Below, one piece after another: positions 21,801 to 32,199 of a stretch of 64,000 bases of DNA. Made by a program: the position numbers and the translations under genes. Every line of letters begins with the position of its first letter. Within the stretch, counting starts at the first letter, position 1. The notes below the pieces were generated by a model. That model saw only the letters and a program-made list of their open reading frames with translations. It searched no databases and had not been told where the DNA came from. Source of the DNA: Carposina sasakii. Its lineage: Eukaryota; Arthropoda; Insecta; Lepidoptera; Carposinidae. The stretch lies in NCBI GenBank assembly GCA_014607495.2, contig CP053148.1:3720001-3784000 (forward strand). Direction: 5' to 3'.

Positions 21801-24245
21801 GGTGTATTATCTTGCCTCCGCTAAACGGTTTGTTGTGCCGTGGGACCGTGTTTACTGAATGTAGGATATAAAAAAATTGCCGACTTTTTGCTCGCATTTC
21901 AATTTTGAATGCAGATGTTGGGATTGCAGATAATGCTCTGCGCTTTAGAAAGGGATGTTCATTAAATTGTGATATAAAGCTGTGCTGTAATGTTTGCCCG
22001 CTTTATGAATATAACTTTGATCGGCGTAGAAATCTATTAACAAAATAAATATTTTATTAAATGCAGCGGTAATCGGACATTTCCACTTTCTGAGTTCATA
22101 ATAATAATTGAAAACCAGGTGCCTAAAATAAATGAATACAATCTAAACACAACCAAAACTAATCATGCTCGTACTTACTCGTACATACCCTATGGATGCA
22201 CAAAAACTTTACCGACTAAAGTACATTATTTAAATCGGTAAATAACCGTTTCTAGCAATTAATAAATCACTTTTGAGCCCAGTACCATCTAGTCAAAAGT
22301 ACGTTTTTAAAGTTCCGTACAATGGCCCGTAAAAGCGCAAATGTGTTGGGCAGGGTGGCAGCCCCGCCCCCTGGTAGGGTAGGGCCCCAACTATTTATTA
22401 AACTCATTTAAATGTATGGAGCATCGATTGACAAATACGAGTATCTCCTGTGGTTAGGGAGGTATTAGATGAGCAAATAATATTTTTGTACCTGGATTTT
22501 AATATTTTTTTCACATATTTTTTTTCGAGTTTTTTTATCTTTATTCGTCGTTAAGTTTGCCTGCTTATTATTTTGATTATTTAATTTTATTAAAAGATAT
22601 ATTTTTTAATCACACACAAATCTATATAGTACGTGAGTATAACAGAAAGTTTTAAAGTTGCTACTAAAAGACACAGAGCGCATTGACTAGACCTAAGAAT
22701 GTAAATGTCTAAATAGACAGATTCATCGAAGATAAGCAGTGTTGGACCGTTTATAAAACCGATTCTTAAACCGATAGGAATCTAAAAAATATTATAAATA
22801 CAATATCGTTCCTATTTTCAATAAAACTATATTCTACGAAGAAATAAAATAACTAACATCCAACCTGTTTATAATTTCTTCCAGGCCGTATTCTCTACGA
22901 CGTCCCCTGCGCCGTCTGCCGCGACCACTCTTCGGGGAAGCATTACGGCGTGTTCGCCTGCGACGGCTGTGCTGGCTTCTTCAAGCGGTCCGTTCGCAGG
23001 GACCGGCGGTACGCCTGCAAGTCCCGGAGCCCTGGCTCGTGCCTCGTCGACAAGGCTCATAGGAACCAATGCCGCTCCTGCCGACTCGCTAAGTGTCTTG
23101 ATGCTGGCATGAATAAGGATGGTAGGTGAATAGAGACAAATGTATATAAAAAAACTTTTAATATGGTACTTATTGTATTGTAAATATGACGGTTCAGTTA
23201 ATCTAAGTGTTTTTGTTGCAGCTGTGCAACATGAAAGAGGACCACGAAATTCAACTATACGACGTCAGATGGCACTATTTCTCAAAGACCAGGCGATGCC
23301 TCCATCCGACATTAGTTTACCGGCGCCGCCCATTTTGGACCTGGCTATGCCGAAGCACAACCTGTTATCGCCGCCCGTCACACTGTGTCACAACCCTTAC
23401 ACCCATTACAACCGCTTCAACTTACTGACCCCTCCTTTAAGTACGTGTCCGCCTAAAGTTCCATCCCCGCCTCCTGTGACAGTGTCGCTGCTGAGTCCAT
23501 CAGACCCTGAGTCCATGTGTGAAGCGGCAGCAAGACTTCTGTTCATGAACGTAAAGTGGGCCAAAAATATTCCAGCATTCGCCTCCCTATCGCTCTCAGA
23601 CAGATTACTCTTGTTGGAGGAGACGTGGCGCGACCTCTTTGTCATTGGCACGGCCCAGTTCCTGCATCCTCTTGATCTGAAAATATTATTGGATGAGAAG
23701 AAACCCAGAGTGACTGTTAAAGATGTCGAAGTATTCCAGTCAGTGTTAGCTGAGATAGTTAAGCTCCGTCCGGATGGTAACGAGTTTTCGTGTCTTAGAG
23801 CCGCGGTGCTGTTTGCGACCAGCGTCGGGGACAAGCAGAGAGGGTCTCATGGACACGAATGTAGAGGACTGCAAGATCTACAAGCGGTCACGACATTCCA
23901 AGAACATTCCCAGATAGTTTTACATGAGGTGAGCTATCATACTTATATGTTTATTAATAGTTTACCTTTCATTTAATTTACCTATTGATGTGAATTTACA
24001 GAAAATAATGTTTTAGGCACTGTATAAAACTTTCCATTTCAATAACCATTTCGTTTCTCCAGTACACATCTCGGGTGTATACCCACGAGGTATCTCGAAG
24101 CAGCGAGCTCCTCCGTCTGCCGCTCCTCGTCAGGCAAGTCTCCTGTTCTACCATCGTGGAGCTGTTCTTCCGAGCCACTATCGGAGAGATAGCCATCGAG
24201 AGGATTATCAGTGATATGTACAAAAGTGAAAATGATGTTGTATGA
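18891..24245 (+). CDS. tll: Tailless nuclear receptor (NR2E class)
   Basis: Complete coding sequence in four exons: 18891-18921, 22885-23121, 23222-23928 and 24063-24245 (stop TGA). It totals 385 aa. The start ATG is chosen because [11 protein letters not shown] joins in phase to RILYDVPC, matching the SSRILYxVPC start of fly Tailless. The DNA-binding domain spans about residues 19-86, with zinc cysteines C19, C22, C36, C39, C55, C63, C73 and C76. The P-box is CDGCAG, and the seven-residue C55-C63 spacing is typical of Tailless (most receptors have five). A proline-rich hinge (about 110-180) includes ILDLAMP. The ligand-binding domain follows, with [12 protein letters not shown] near residue 217 and a C-terminus [16 protein letters not shown] like fly Tll. 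Tll is a repressor that patterns the embryonic termini and brain. The exon 2-3 intron is 4 kb and carries SINEs and retroposons. An upstream untranslated exon is implied by the acceptor at 18851-18854. Confidence 0.97.
18922..20040 (+). other. First part of the tll intron
   Basis: Starts with the donor GTAAGT at 18922. It contains a possible decayed retroelement piece (about 19005-19265) and a GC-rich non-repetitive patch at about 19330-19450 that may be an enhancer. A 118-codon open frame on the minus strand at 19463-19819 has no recognisable feature. Confidence 0.4.
20050..20170 (+). mobile_element. tRNA-like SINE, copy 3
   Basis: Core GACCCGGTAGCTTAGTGG, B box GGTCCGATTCCC (one change from the other copies) and tail 'tttattaataattttata'. 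It sits in the tll intron. Confidence 0.7.
20219..20640 (+). repeat. Composite repeat: shared head, nested retroposon and SINE copy 4
   Basis: The head 'ataatccgttaggatatgg...tttgccgagatttggc' matches 6831-6935 almost exactly. Both then lead into a tRNA-like SINE (here about 20505-20635, B box GGTTCGATTCCC). The second copy is split by a nested retroposon at 20313-20445. The same head plus SINE arrangement at both loci suggests they moved as a unit. Confidence 0.65.
20313..20445 (-). mobile_element. Short retroposon family R insertion with 10-bp target duplication
   Basis: The insertion is flanked by GTGTATAGCT at 20303-20312 and 20446-20455. The left edge is a (CGT)n run followed by 'cagcctattgcagtcc', the family R 3' end seen in reverse. 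The trinucleotide tail therefore marks the 3' end of a minus-strand insertion. Confidence 0.75.
20650..22880 (+). other. Remaining tll intron, largely non-repetitive
   Basis: Long patches of mixed base composition without recognised repeats occur near 20990-21120 and 21410-21830. They include words such as 'gattaatct' and 'caagattactcc' that resemble homeodomain sites. These are candidate enhancers only. An element-like run 'ttataaaaccgattcttaaaccg' lies near 22750. Confidence 0.35.
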
Positions 24246-24842
24246 TTGTAGGCTTAATATTTGGACTAAACTATTGGGGATGTTATTACAAAAACGCACA
24301 CATTAAACTTAGTTTAAAACGACTTTTGAAAGCAAAATGTACGGAATATTTGGCAAAGTTAAACTAATCGCCGATTTCTTGATCCTACTGTTGACTGACG
24401 AGTTAACTGCTTTTTAAGGGTATATTACTATTATTTGTATCTCTTTATTATATTATGTAGCTCTGCCACTAGCAAAATGTAACATACTTTTATACCTATA
24501 GGTAGCTTCTAAGTTGTAAGTAATATAGGTAGATAGAACTTGAATATACATAATTTTAGGTAAGATATAAAGGTACTATTACTTATAAGTAGGTATTATT
24601 AATTTACATAAATACCTACGGTACTCATACAGCATGAATGTTTTTAAAATAATGATACTACTCTAGTCAAGATATTTGGTATAGTTTTTACATAAAATGC
24701 TAGTATTAAGGAAAGGACTCAACCGAGAATTAAAATAAATAGGTATGCTTTGCTATTTTTATAGCATTACCTATATCTACTCTGAATGATGTAATACTTA
24801 CTATAAAATACTTTAGAAAATAGGTATACGACTAATTCTATT
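24246..24842 (+). other. tll: tll 3' flank / 3'UTR region
   Basis: AT-rich with no gene. One AATAAA lies at 24734-24739, about 490 bases after the stop, and could serve as the poly(A) signal. Confidence 0.4.
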
Positions 24843-25073
24843 ATTCATCATCATCAGCCTATTGCAGTCCACTGCTGAACGTAGGCCTACCCCGGGGCAC
24901 ACAAAGACTGCCATGGGGGGTTTTTGCCTATAGTCACCACGCTGGGTAGGCGGGTCGGTGACCGCAGTTTGTATTTTGGACTATGCTGTCAACACGGGAG
25001 GCGCTGCTGCCCACCTCCCGTAAAACCCTTGATCGCCTCGTACGATACCCACGGACAGACATGGGGTGGTATG
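24843..25073 (-). mobile_element. Retroposon family R copy
   Basis: The left edge has a CATCATCA tail, then 'gcctattgcagtccactgc', 'gtcaccacgctgggtagg', 'gctgcccacctcccg' and 'acgatacccacgg'. This is a well-populated family; fuller matches lie at 53028-53285 and 55525-55790. The (TGATGA)n tail marks the 3' end, so the element reads on the minus strand. Confidence 0.8.
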
Positions 25074-27165
25074 AATTCTTTTTTTATAAATTTAATTGCA
25101 TTTTTATGAATAGATATCGACGTTTCTCGTTTACTTTATACAATATCTATTCTATACATGCATTTCTATATTTTTTCTTACATGGTGTATAATACCCTAT
25201 TATTATTGGACAGGTAATAATAATAATTACTATTATACTCGTACCTACTACAATAAAGTTAAGTCAATTGGGCAGTTTGAAAACTGCAGCTGCCGTATGG
25301 TTGATACTCGTATCGCTAGAGATGGTACAGTAGTTTAGAAGATATGCGCGTAACATACATTTCGGTGATTCATTTTTATTTCTACATATTTTGTGGTACG
25401 AGTATTTACTACAAATGGTCCAGACCTTATTAGAAACAAGACAATATTATACAGTAAGTATATAGGTACACGAATAAAATTCTACTTGATTGAAATGTTT
25501 TTTCCTCAAATAAAATTAGTACTTAAATGAAGGAAGTGTATTTATATATTATCATAGGTATTTTATGTGAGTCTCTATTGACCTACGCTATAACCTAATG
25601 TAATAAATATTGTATGTTAAATAATAAATTATTACCAATATATTTCTCAAATTTCAATTACAAAATGCTACTAAAATAACTAGGTAGAGTAAGAAAGTAA
25701 GACATTACATTCCAATCGAAGTAAGACTCAAGCTAAGATCCCCGTATCTAATATATCCAGGTATCAGAAAATACAGATAACATCAGAAGTCGGAGATTCA
25801 GTAAAGCTTTTCTTTCCTTATCAAAACACCCAGGAATGTCAAGTCGTTTTCTCTTATACAAATTCCAGTAGACACTGTCTTATTAGATCAGAAAACCTAC
25901 CGCAAATACTAAGTACATTACTACGTAATACGGTATACTTATTAGTAGATATGTTTAATCATTCCCATACTACACCTATCACCTACCTTATAATTATAGT
26001 ATAGGTACAAATAAACTTGCACGTAGAGACTGTTACATAATATGTTAATGCGGACTACAGAGTACTACGCACGTAGCTAACGTTGACTTCGTAGTTCATA
26101 CTACGAAAAAACCAAAGCGTCTACTACCTAAGTACATACTTACGTTTCAAAAGAAAAGATGTGAATAATAATTCATTTCCCTAGGCGGAAAATCGATAAT
26201 CCTTGTTTTGACGTCCGCCATTTTAGAATCCTGGAAAATAATAATTTTACGTAGTTAAATAGGTACATAATTGCAGTAACAAAAGTAAGTGACCCATTGC
26301 TGTGATAACGTGATTACTGATTGCCAAACCAACTGCGGCCGGATGATAGTGACATGTGTGCTCCGGCCATATTGTGCACAAATCCACGATTAATCTTCAA
26401 CTTTTACCATCTTTTGTTCATCCCCTTTCAAACATTTTTTCTCACTGGACCAATTTACAATAAGCCGTGATAGCTGTCGCTGATCCAAAACCAACTTTCC
26501 GGCGTTTGCGTACAGTTGTAAACTGGTTTTTGTTAGTTATACTATTAGTATGAGAATACTGCGTTCTACGACATATGAAATAAGTCAGTATATCGCATGG
26601 ACTCGGTGCTTTTAGTAAAATCGCATTAACTCCAGAGTTGAGTTTATAGACTTTTGGTCACGTCAATTTGTGTATTGTCATTTTGACATAATAGCGCGAG
26701 CCCCTCTGTATTGGTTGCAACCCGACGACAGATAGCTCAATAATAATAAAACATCCTATCTCTTTCTTTCTCCTAACATTTATACCCGTCTAGAAAGAGA
26801 TAACAACGGGATTTAAGTCGACAGTGAAAGGCCTACTTAGCGAAATATGTTTCGTTGTTGAATGAATTTTATGAAGTCCAACTTTTATTGTGTTTTTTTG
26901 CGACGACGGGTAGATTAAAATGTTTGTCGGAAATCTCGGTATATTACTGACTTGTCGTAAAAAATCTTTTATTTGTTAGGATATGCTGTGCTATATTTAA
27001 TATTTACCAGTATGTTTATAGTTAACACATTTTTTATTACCAATCTTAAAGGTAGGATAGATTCTTATTTTTTATATTTTTATAAAATATCAACTGAAGA
27101 TTAATCAATTCTTTCAGTTAAAGCCAGATTACGTTTTACGGCGGATTAGTACACATATGCATATA
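25074..27165. other. Intergenic stretch downstream of tll
   Basis: No gene was found. Segment 26170-26530 is non-repetitive, of mixed composition and unlike the AT-rich surroundings, so it is a candidate conserved regulatory block. The rest is AT-rich. Confidence 0.4.
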
Positions 27166-27170
27166 CTAAC

Positions 27171-27300
27171 GTCGATTCCGGCAGTCACACTTAAACCTAA
27201 ACGTAAAATTAGTCCTACCTGTCCTTTTCTCTCTCAGCCATTTATTTCAAGAACGGAGAGATAGACCTGACTAAGATTAGGTTTACGTTTATGACACAAA
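27171..27300. mobile_element. Foldback MITE family B, copy 2
   Basis: Starts GTCGATTCCGGCAGTCACAC and carries the same inner arms as 5174-5317. Its right end is degraded. Confidence 0.6.
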
Positions 27301-27697
27301 CAGAAAGAACTGTCATTCTAATACTGGATTTACACCTACTTATAAACATGTGCGATTTAGCGGTAAAAACCGGTATAAAAAAAACCCGATTCTCCAAATA
27401 CACCTAGATATAGAAAAATTAATTTACTCGATCGAATTGATAAAAGTTCGTCATCGTAACAGTAACATTATAACGATATAGAATTTATTAGTAGTACTTA
27501 ATTAAATAAAAGTGCAAAAGTACATATAATTTTTTTACTTGCTACAATCACAACATTAATCTTACTTCAAATCATATATATTCAGTGAAAAGTCTACCAG
27601 AATAATACATATATAGGTATAAGGTTATCCGGACTATGTCTACTACGATTATTATGAAATTCGTCAATGCCTAAATAACTAAGTAAAACACAGGTAT

Positions 27698-28075
27698 ACA
27701 GGGTGTGAGCCAAACAAATACTGAACAAATACCATTGTGTTGAGTTACACGACAGTGTTTATACTCGAAAGAACAAAGAAGAGATTACCCAATGTTTGCT
27801 TGCTGCGCAGGGCTATCGTAAGACTCGCTAAATTGACTTTTCGGTCATTATGTGATACGTTACCTACTGATTTTTGAATCACTTGTGGTGACTCTTCTTT
27901 AGATTAGGGTTGATAAGTTATTTGAGCGCTACGAATATCTTGTTTTAAAACCTAGTAAAACAAACCATTTTTTTTATTATTTTGAATAATAAAAATAAAG
28001 TCATTGTTCAATCATGGTCTGAAGTCCGCATATTAATATTTGCCTGGCTGTCACTTCCACACTGTATGTCCTGAG
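27698..28075. mobile_element. Foldback MITE family C, copy 1
   Basis: The left end 'acagggtgtgagccaaac' and the right end 'gcctggctgtcacttccaca' mirror the ends of the copy at 60676-60976. No coding capacity. Confidence 0.5.
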
Positions 28076-28188
28076 CTATCAATACATAATACAGCATGAA
28101 GTGCGACTCTGAAGATACATATAGACTACAAAATATAAGAAAGAGGGTTTATTTATCCAAGATGTACCTAACTAAAAGAGTAGAGTAG

Positions 28189-28242
28189 AGTGAACTAATT
28201 TCAGAGAATTTCGTAATAGTAATTCTCTGAAATTAGTTCACT
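28189..28242. repeat. Perfect 22-bp hairpin with 10-nt loop
   Basis: Arms 28189-28210 and 28221-28242 are exact complements (AGTGAACTAATTTCAG...). The loop is TCGTAATAGT. Confidence 0.9.
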
Positions 28243-29206
28243 TTCTATTTAAATTTTATTTTAATCTGCTTACCTACTCCTATGGGATATAGGCAGGCCT
28301 TCGTGTATATGTATATTTTATTTAAAAAATAATTAGTATATTTCTCCAAATAGTAAGACATATTCCTAAAATACTCTGAAATATTCATACGTTTTTTTCA
28401 CAATAAAACTTGATATAGAAAATCAAATTTTGTGGGTCCTCCAGTGGGTTATTTTTTGTATATAGCTTAATTACATTTGTTACACCCTGAATACGGCTAT
28501 ATATGTCGCTCTACTAAACCCACTTTACACCAAATGCCTAATTCTGGTATTACGTCGTATCTCTTTTTTTAATCGGCCTCAATCATTGAAAAATAGTCTT
28601 CATACTAAGGACGCAAAATACCCTCCTCGATTGAGGGTGGTTTATGTATGCTTCTTAGAATACTAGGTGTTAAGAATTTAGGATTAGAACATATAACGCT
28701 TGTTATCATGTAGTAACAAGTATTAAAAAGTATCCGAGATTTAGGCAGTTGCTACAAGTGCCTTATTGTCATTATATTAGACATAATTATTTCATCAGTT
28801 TTCCAATCACACTATGCCATATAATATAGTAAAATCATAATTTTGACATATTTTAGGACGCAATATAAACATAATTGTGTCGTCATCAATAGGAACATAA
28901 ATAAAGTTTAAGTATTATGAATTTTACATTGTACAAATTTAGCAAAGAGTAGCCATGGTAAAGCAAGTACTTACCGACTTTTCTACAAACATTAAATATA
29001 TCTACTACAAAAAATAAGTCCCATTATAACAATGAACATAGGAACATTGAATTTATGTGCCATCATCTCATAATAAACACATTATGAAAACTGAGATATC
29101 AACAAAGATTCTTATACGAATGTCCATCATTAACAATTAATACTTTCGTTGATCAATCCACATTACAGTAATACTTCAATTAACTCCTACTAAGCTGGAT
29201 CATCAC

Positions 29207-29487
29207 CAGAGGTCGGAATTAGGTAGAGTCATTTATGTACTTGCATCGAAATGTTGATATTAATGTGGACCTTCCCAGGATTTCTAATGGACAATCCCGT
29301 GTGGCCAACAATATTACAAATAAATAATAATAAAACCCTCAGAGATAGACAAATAAAACAAAGATAATTAACATAAAATTTCTGCTCTTTAAAATTAATA
29401 CCGGAATTTGAGGCATATCCACTTTATTCTTTCGCTGTATGAAATCAGTGCAAGTACATAAATGACTCTACCTAATTCCGACCTCTG
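29207..29487. mobile_element. hAT-type MITE with perfect 8-bp target duplication
   Basis: The ends are CAGAGGTCGGAATTAGG and its complement, with inverted arms of about 40 bp. The flanks are ATCATCAC at 29199-29206 and again at 29488-29495. An 8-bp duplication plus a CAGAG-like end fits the hAT superfamily. It is 281 bp with no coding capacity. Confidence 0.85.
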
Positions 29488-30349
29488 ATCATCACTTGTA
29501 TAAAGTTAGTGCAAATCGATAAGCGATAAAACGTTACACGGTTTCCGTAGACTATCGAATATCGACATCGATATATCGAATAGATAGCGACACCTCAATG
29601 CTATGCGTCGGATATCGGACACACTAAAAACATACAAGTGTGAAGCGAGCTTTACATCATTTATTTATTATTTACGCATCGTCCGTATATCTTCAGATAA
29701 GCACGAGCACATAAACCTACTTGTGTACTTACAATAAGAGTAACTATACTAAAAACCATAATTCGAGATATTAATTTGACAAGTAAGTGACAGATGAAGG
29801 GTTACCAGAATTAGAAGAAATTAAATAGTGACGTTATAGTCGATATCGATAATTGTCGATATGATTATAATCAAATAAGACTTGACTGTATAAATTTACA
29901 AAATTTCGTATTATATGTAGTTCATTTTAACTCCAATGAATAATAAATGCTCATGCTGGAACCCAAATACGTACGATGTACGTATGTTGTACGAATTTCA
30001 AAAATGTTCTGTAACAGTAATGCTGATAAATAATATTACGAATGCCAAAAATACAGACAACCATTTTTATTGAATTGTGTTGTAATATTATACCTCGCAC
30101 TGTAAATTATTAACAATTTGATTGTTTTGATAAAAATATATACCTACGTAAAATACCAATCTGTATTTTTTAAATATCGATACGAACAGCATTATCCCGA
30201 CCATGGCAACATTTGTGCAAAATGAACTGTCAAACTAATCTCTCGAATTATGGTTTCGAGTATAAATCAGATTTGTTTTTAATCACAGAAACATTTCAGG
30301 GCCAAATAGAGCATGTATAACTAAATAAACATTTCACAATCATAGCCAA

Positions 30350-30421
30350 AGACTAGTTACCCTGTGCCGCGGGTAAAGACTAGTTACCCTGTACCGCGGG
30401 TATAGACTATTTACCCTAAAG
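30350..30421. repeat. 27-bp tandem repeat, 2.7 copies
   Basis: Unit starts at 30350, 30377 and 30404, each opening AGACTA and containing TTACCCT. The first two also share a CCGCGGGTA block. The last unit is truncated. Confidence 0.85.
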
Positions 30422-30841
30422 GGTCGCAAAAGGGGCACGAAGCGGTAATATATTCCAAATTAAATCACAGTCAAAACCTTCAAACGTAAACATAGGAGAC
30501 TATATCTCTACAATACTCATAATCCATTGCTGGTTTTATTATCCATTCAACTTTTAAAATTGCCAACGAGCAATGGATTAAGATATGTCAAATGACGTCA
30601 TAAACGTCAAAACTTGTTGTACTGGGCCGTATTACTAACATGTATTTATTAGTCAGAATTCGCAAGCATTCTCGGCTTATCTAGCAGGGACGAAACTACA
30701 GAGTGGCAAACAGACAAAATGCCACGGGCCTCCAGTCTAAAGCGGCCCCCGATCGTAGGAGAATCACCACTCCCAACACAATTTACCATGGTATAGTTAC
30801 GCTCCTGTCTGTATACTTAAACCAAAAGTATAAATATTTAC

Positions 30842-31185
30842 ATACAGGATGTCCCGGAAGTCGACGTCAAGCTGGAAACGGGAGATACTCTAGGCCAAGT
30901 CATAATAATTATCAGAAAAAAAAATCTAAGTTATGTACATTTTTTTCAGTACAGCCAGTTAAGGTTGAGCGAAGTATTAATTTTAGACAGTTGATTGGGC
31001 AAAACGTGAAATTTTCTTCCAAATTGGAGCAGTTAGCTTTGACTTTTAGGCAACAAGTTTACAGACGCACTTTTCAGGATTACAGAATAAAAATTACGAT
31101 ATTTTAAAAATTTTCTGATAAATATTATGACTTGGCCTATCTGCTGTTTCCGGCTTGACGTCGACTTCCGGGACACCCTGTATAT
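30842..31185. mobile_element. Foldback MITE family D
   Basis: The left end TACAGGATGTCCCGGAAGTC and the right end with the complement of TACAGGGTGTCCCGGAAGTC are near-identical over about 75 bp (including GACGTCAAGC, GGCCAAGTCATAAT and TTATCAGAAAA). The unpaired centre is about 190 bp. The 'TACAGGGTGTCC' end resembles mariner-related MITEs, but no target duplication was settled. Confidence 0.75.
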
Positions 31186-31189
31186 GTAA

Positions 31190-32199
31190 ACAATAGCAAA
31201 TGGCAGTGCTAACACTATATCTTAAGCGGCCATACAGATCTCCAAATACAACTCTAGAAACTCGTGTAGCATACTACAAGTATAAATGTGTAAATATCAT
31301 ACATACTAAATGTATGTAGTACAAATGTATAAAAGTATATAAAAAGCGTCATATTGTTGAATATAGACACTTATAAGCCCTAAGACGATAAAGTGTCGTA
31401 TGGCAGTTCTATGTTAAGTGAAATGTTATGATATAGCGGAGTTTTTTAAACAACATACTGGAAGTACTTTATTTCCGAGTAGATACAGAATGAAGGAAAA
31501 CACACATTACTGTCTAAAAACTGCATCCCACCATGACAATAACGTTTCACTTTAATACAAATTGACTTATTTTAAGATTATAGTGATATGACGGTAATAA
31601 ATCAGTACTTTGAAACGTCTAGTTTGTTTGTCATGGTTATTATGTTCCAGTGACAGCTCATACTAAAAACTGATCAAAAAATCTTCGATAGGTGTCACTT
31701 ATCAATCATGAATGTAAAATTATTTGATAATAAGAAAAAAAAGTATAATACATACGTTTGAATATTTCACTGACGGCCATGTTTGAGAAGCGCCATCTAT
31801 TGAGACAATCAACGTTTAGACAGCTAAAATATAAAAGTAGTGTTTCTTTTGACTGTGACTGTCAAAAATGACTGCAGTTGTATCCCTGGTTTTCTAATAC
31901 GCTTTAACAAGAGCCAATGCGCACTGCATCCTAATCTAAAAAAAAATCTAATTCATGACAATCATTATTTCCGTAAATCTGTTAATTACTAACAATCTTC
32001 ACGTCAGAAACAGCATGAATTATTAGATAAGCAACTATGATTCGGAATCGGTGCAGTGCGACTTTTAGTGAACTCACGGATACAATTGTTATATCCGAAA
32101 ACAGGTTTCACCAAGAACCATAGACGCGTTTAACCTCAATTTTATGATCAATAACGCATGCAAATCTCATTATTTAGTAACAGGGCGAGTGACAAGTGT
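31190..32199. other. PRMT5 3' flank
   Basis: No gene was recognised. AT-rich. The PRMT5 3'UTR probably occupies the right end (minus strand). Confidence 0.4.

Noticed and set aside
23406..23834. Minus-strand 142-codon frame
   Set aside because: Antisense of tll exon 23222-23928.
18891..24245. Other NR2E receptors (dissatisfaction, PNR/Hr51) instead of tll
   Set aside because: The SSRILY start, seven-residue D-box spacing and TIGEI...LISDMY-type end fit Tailless best.
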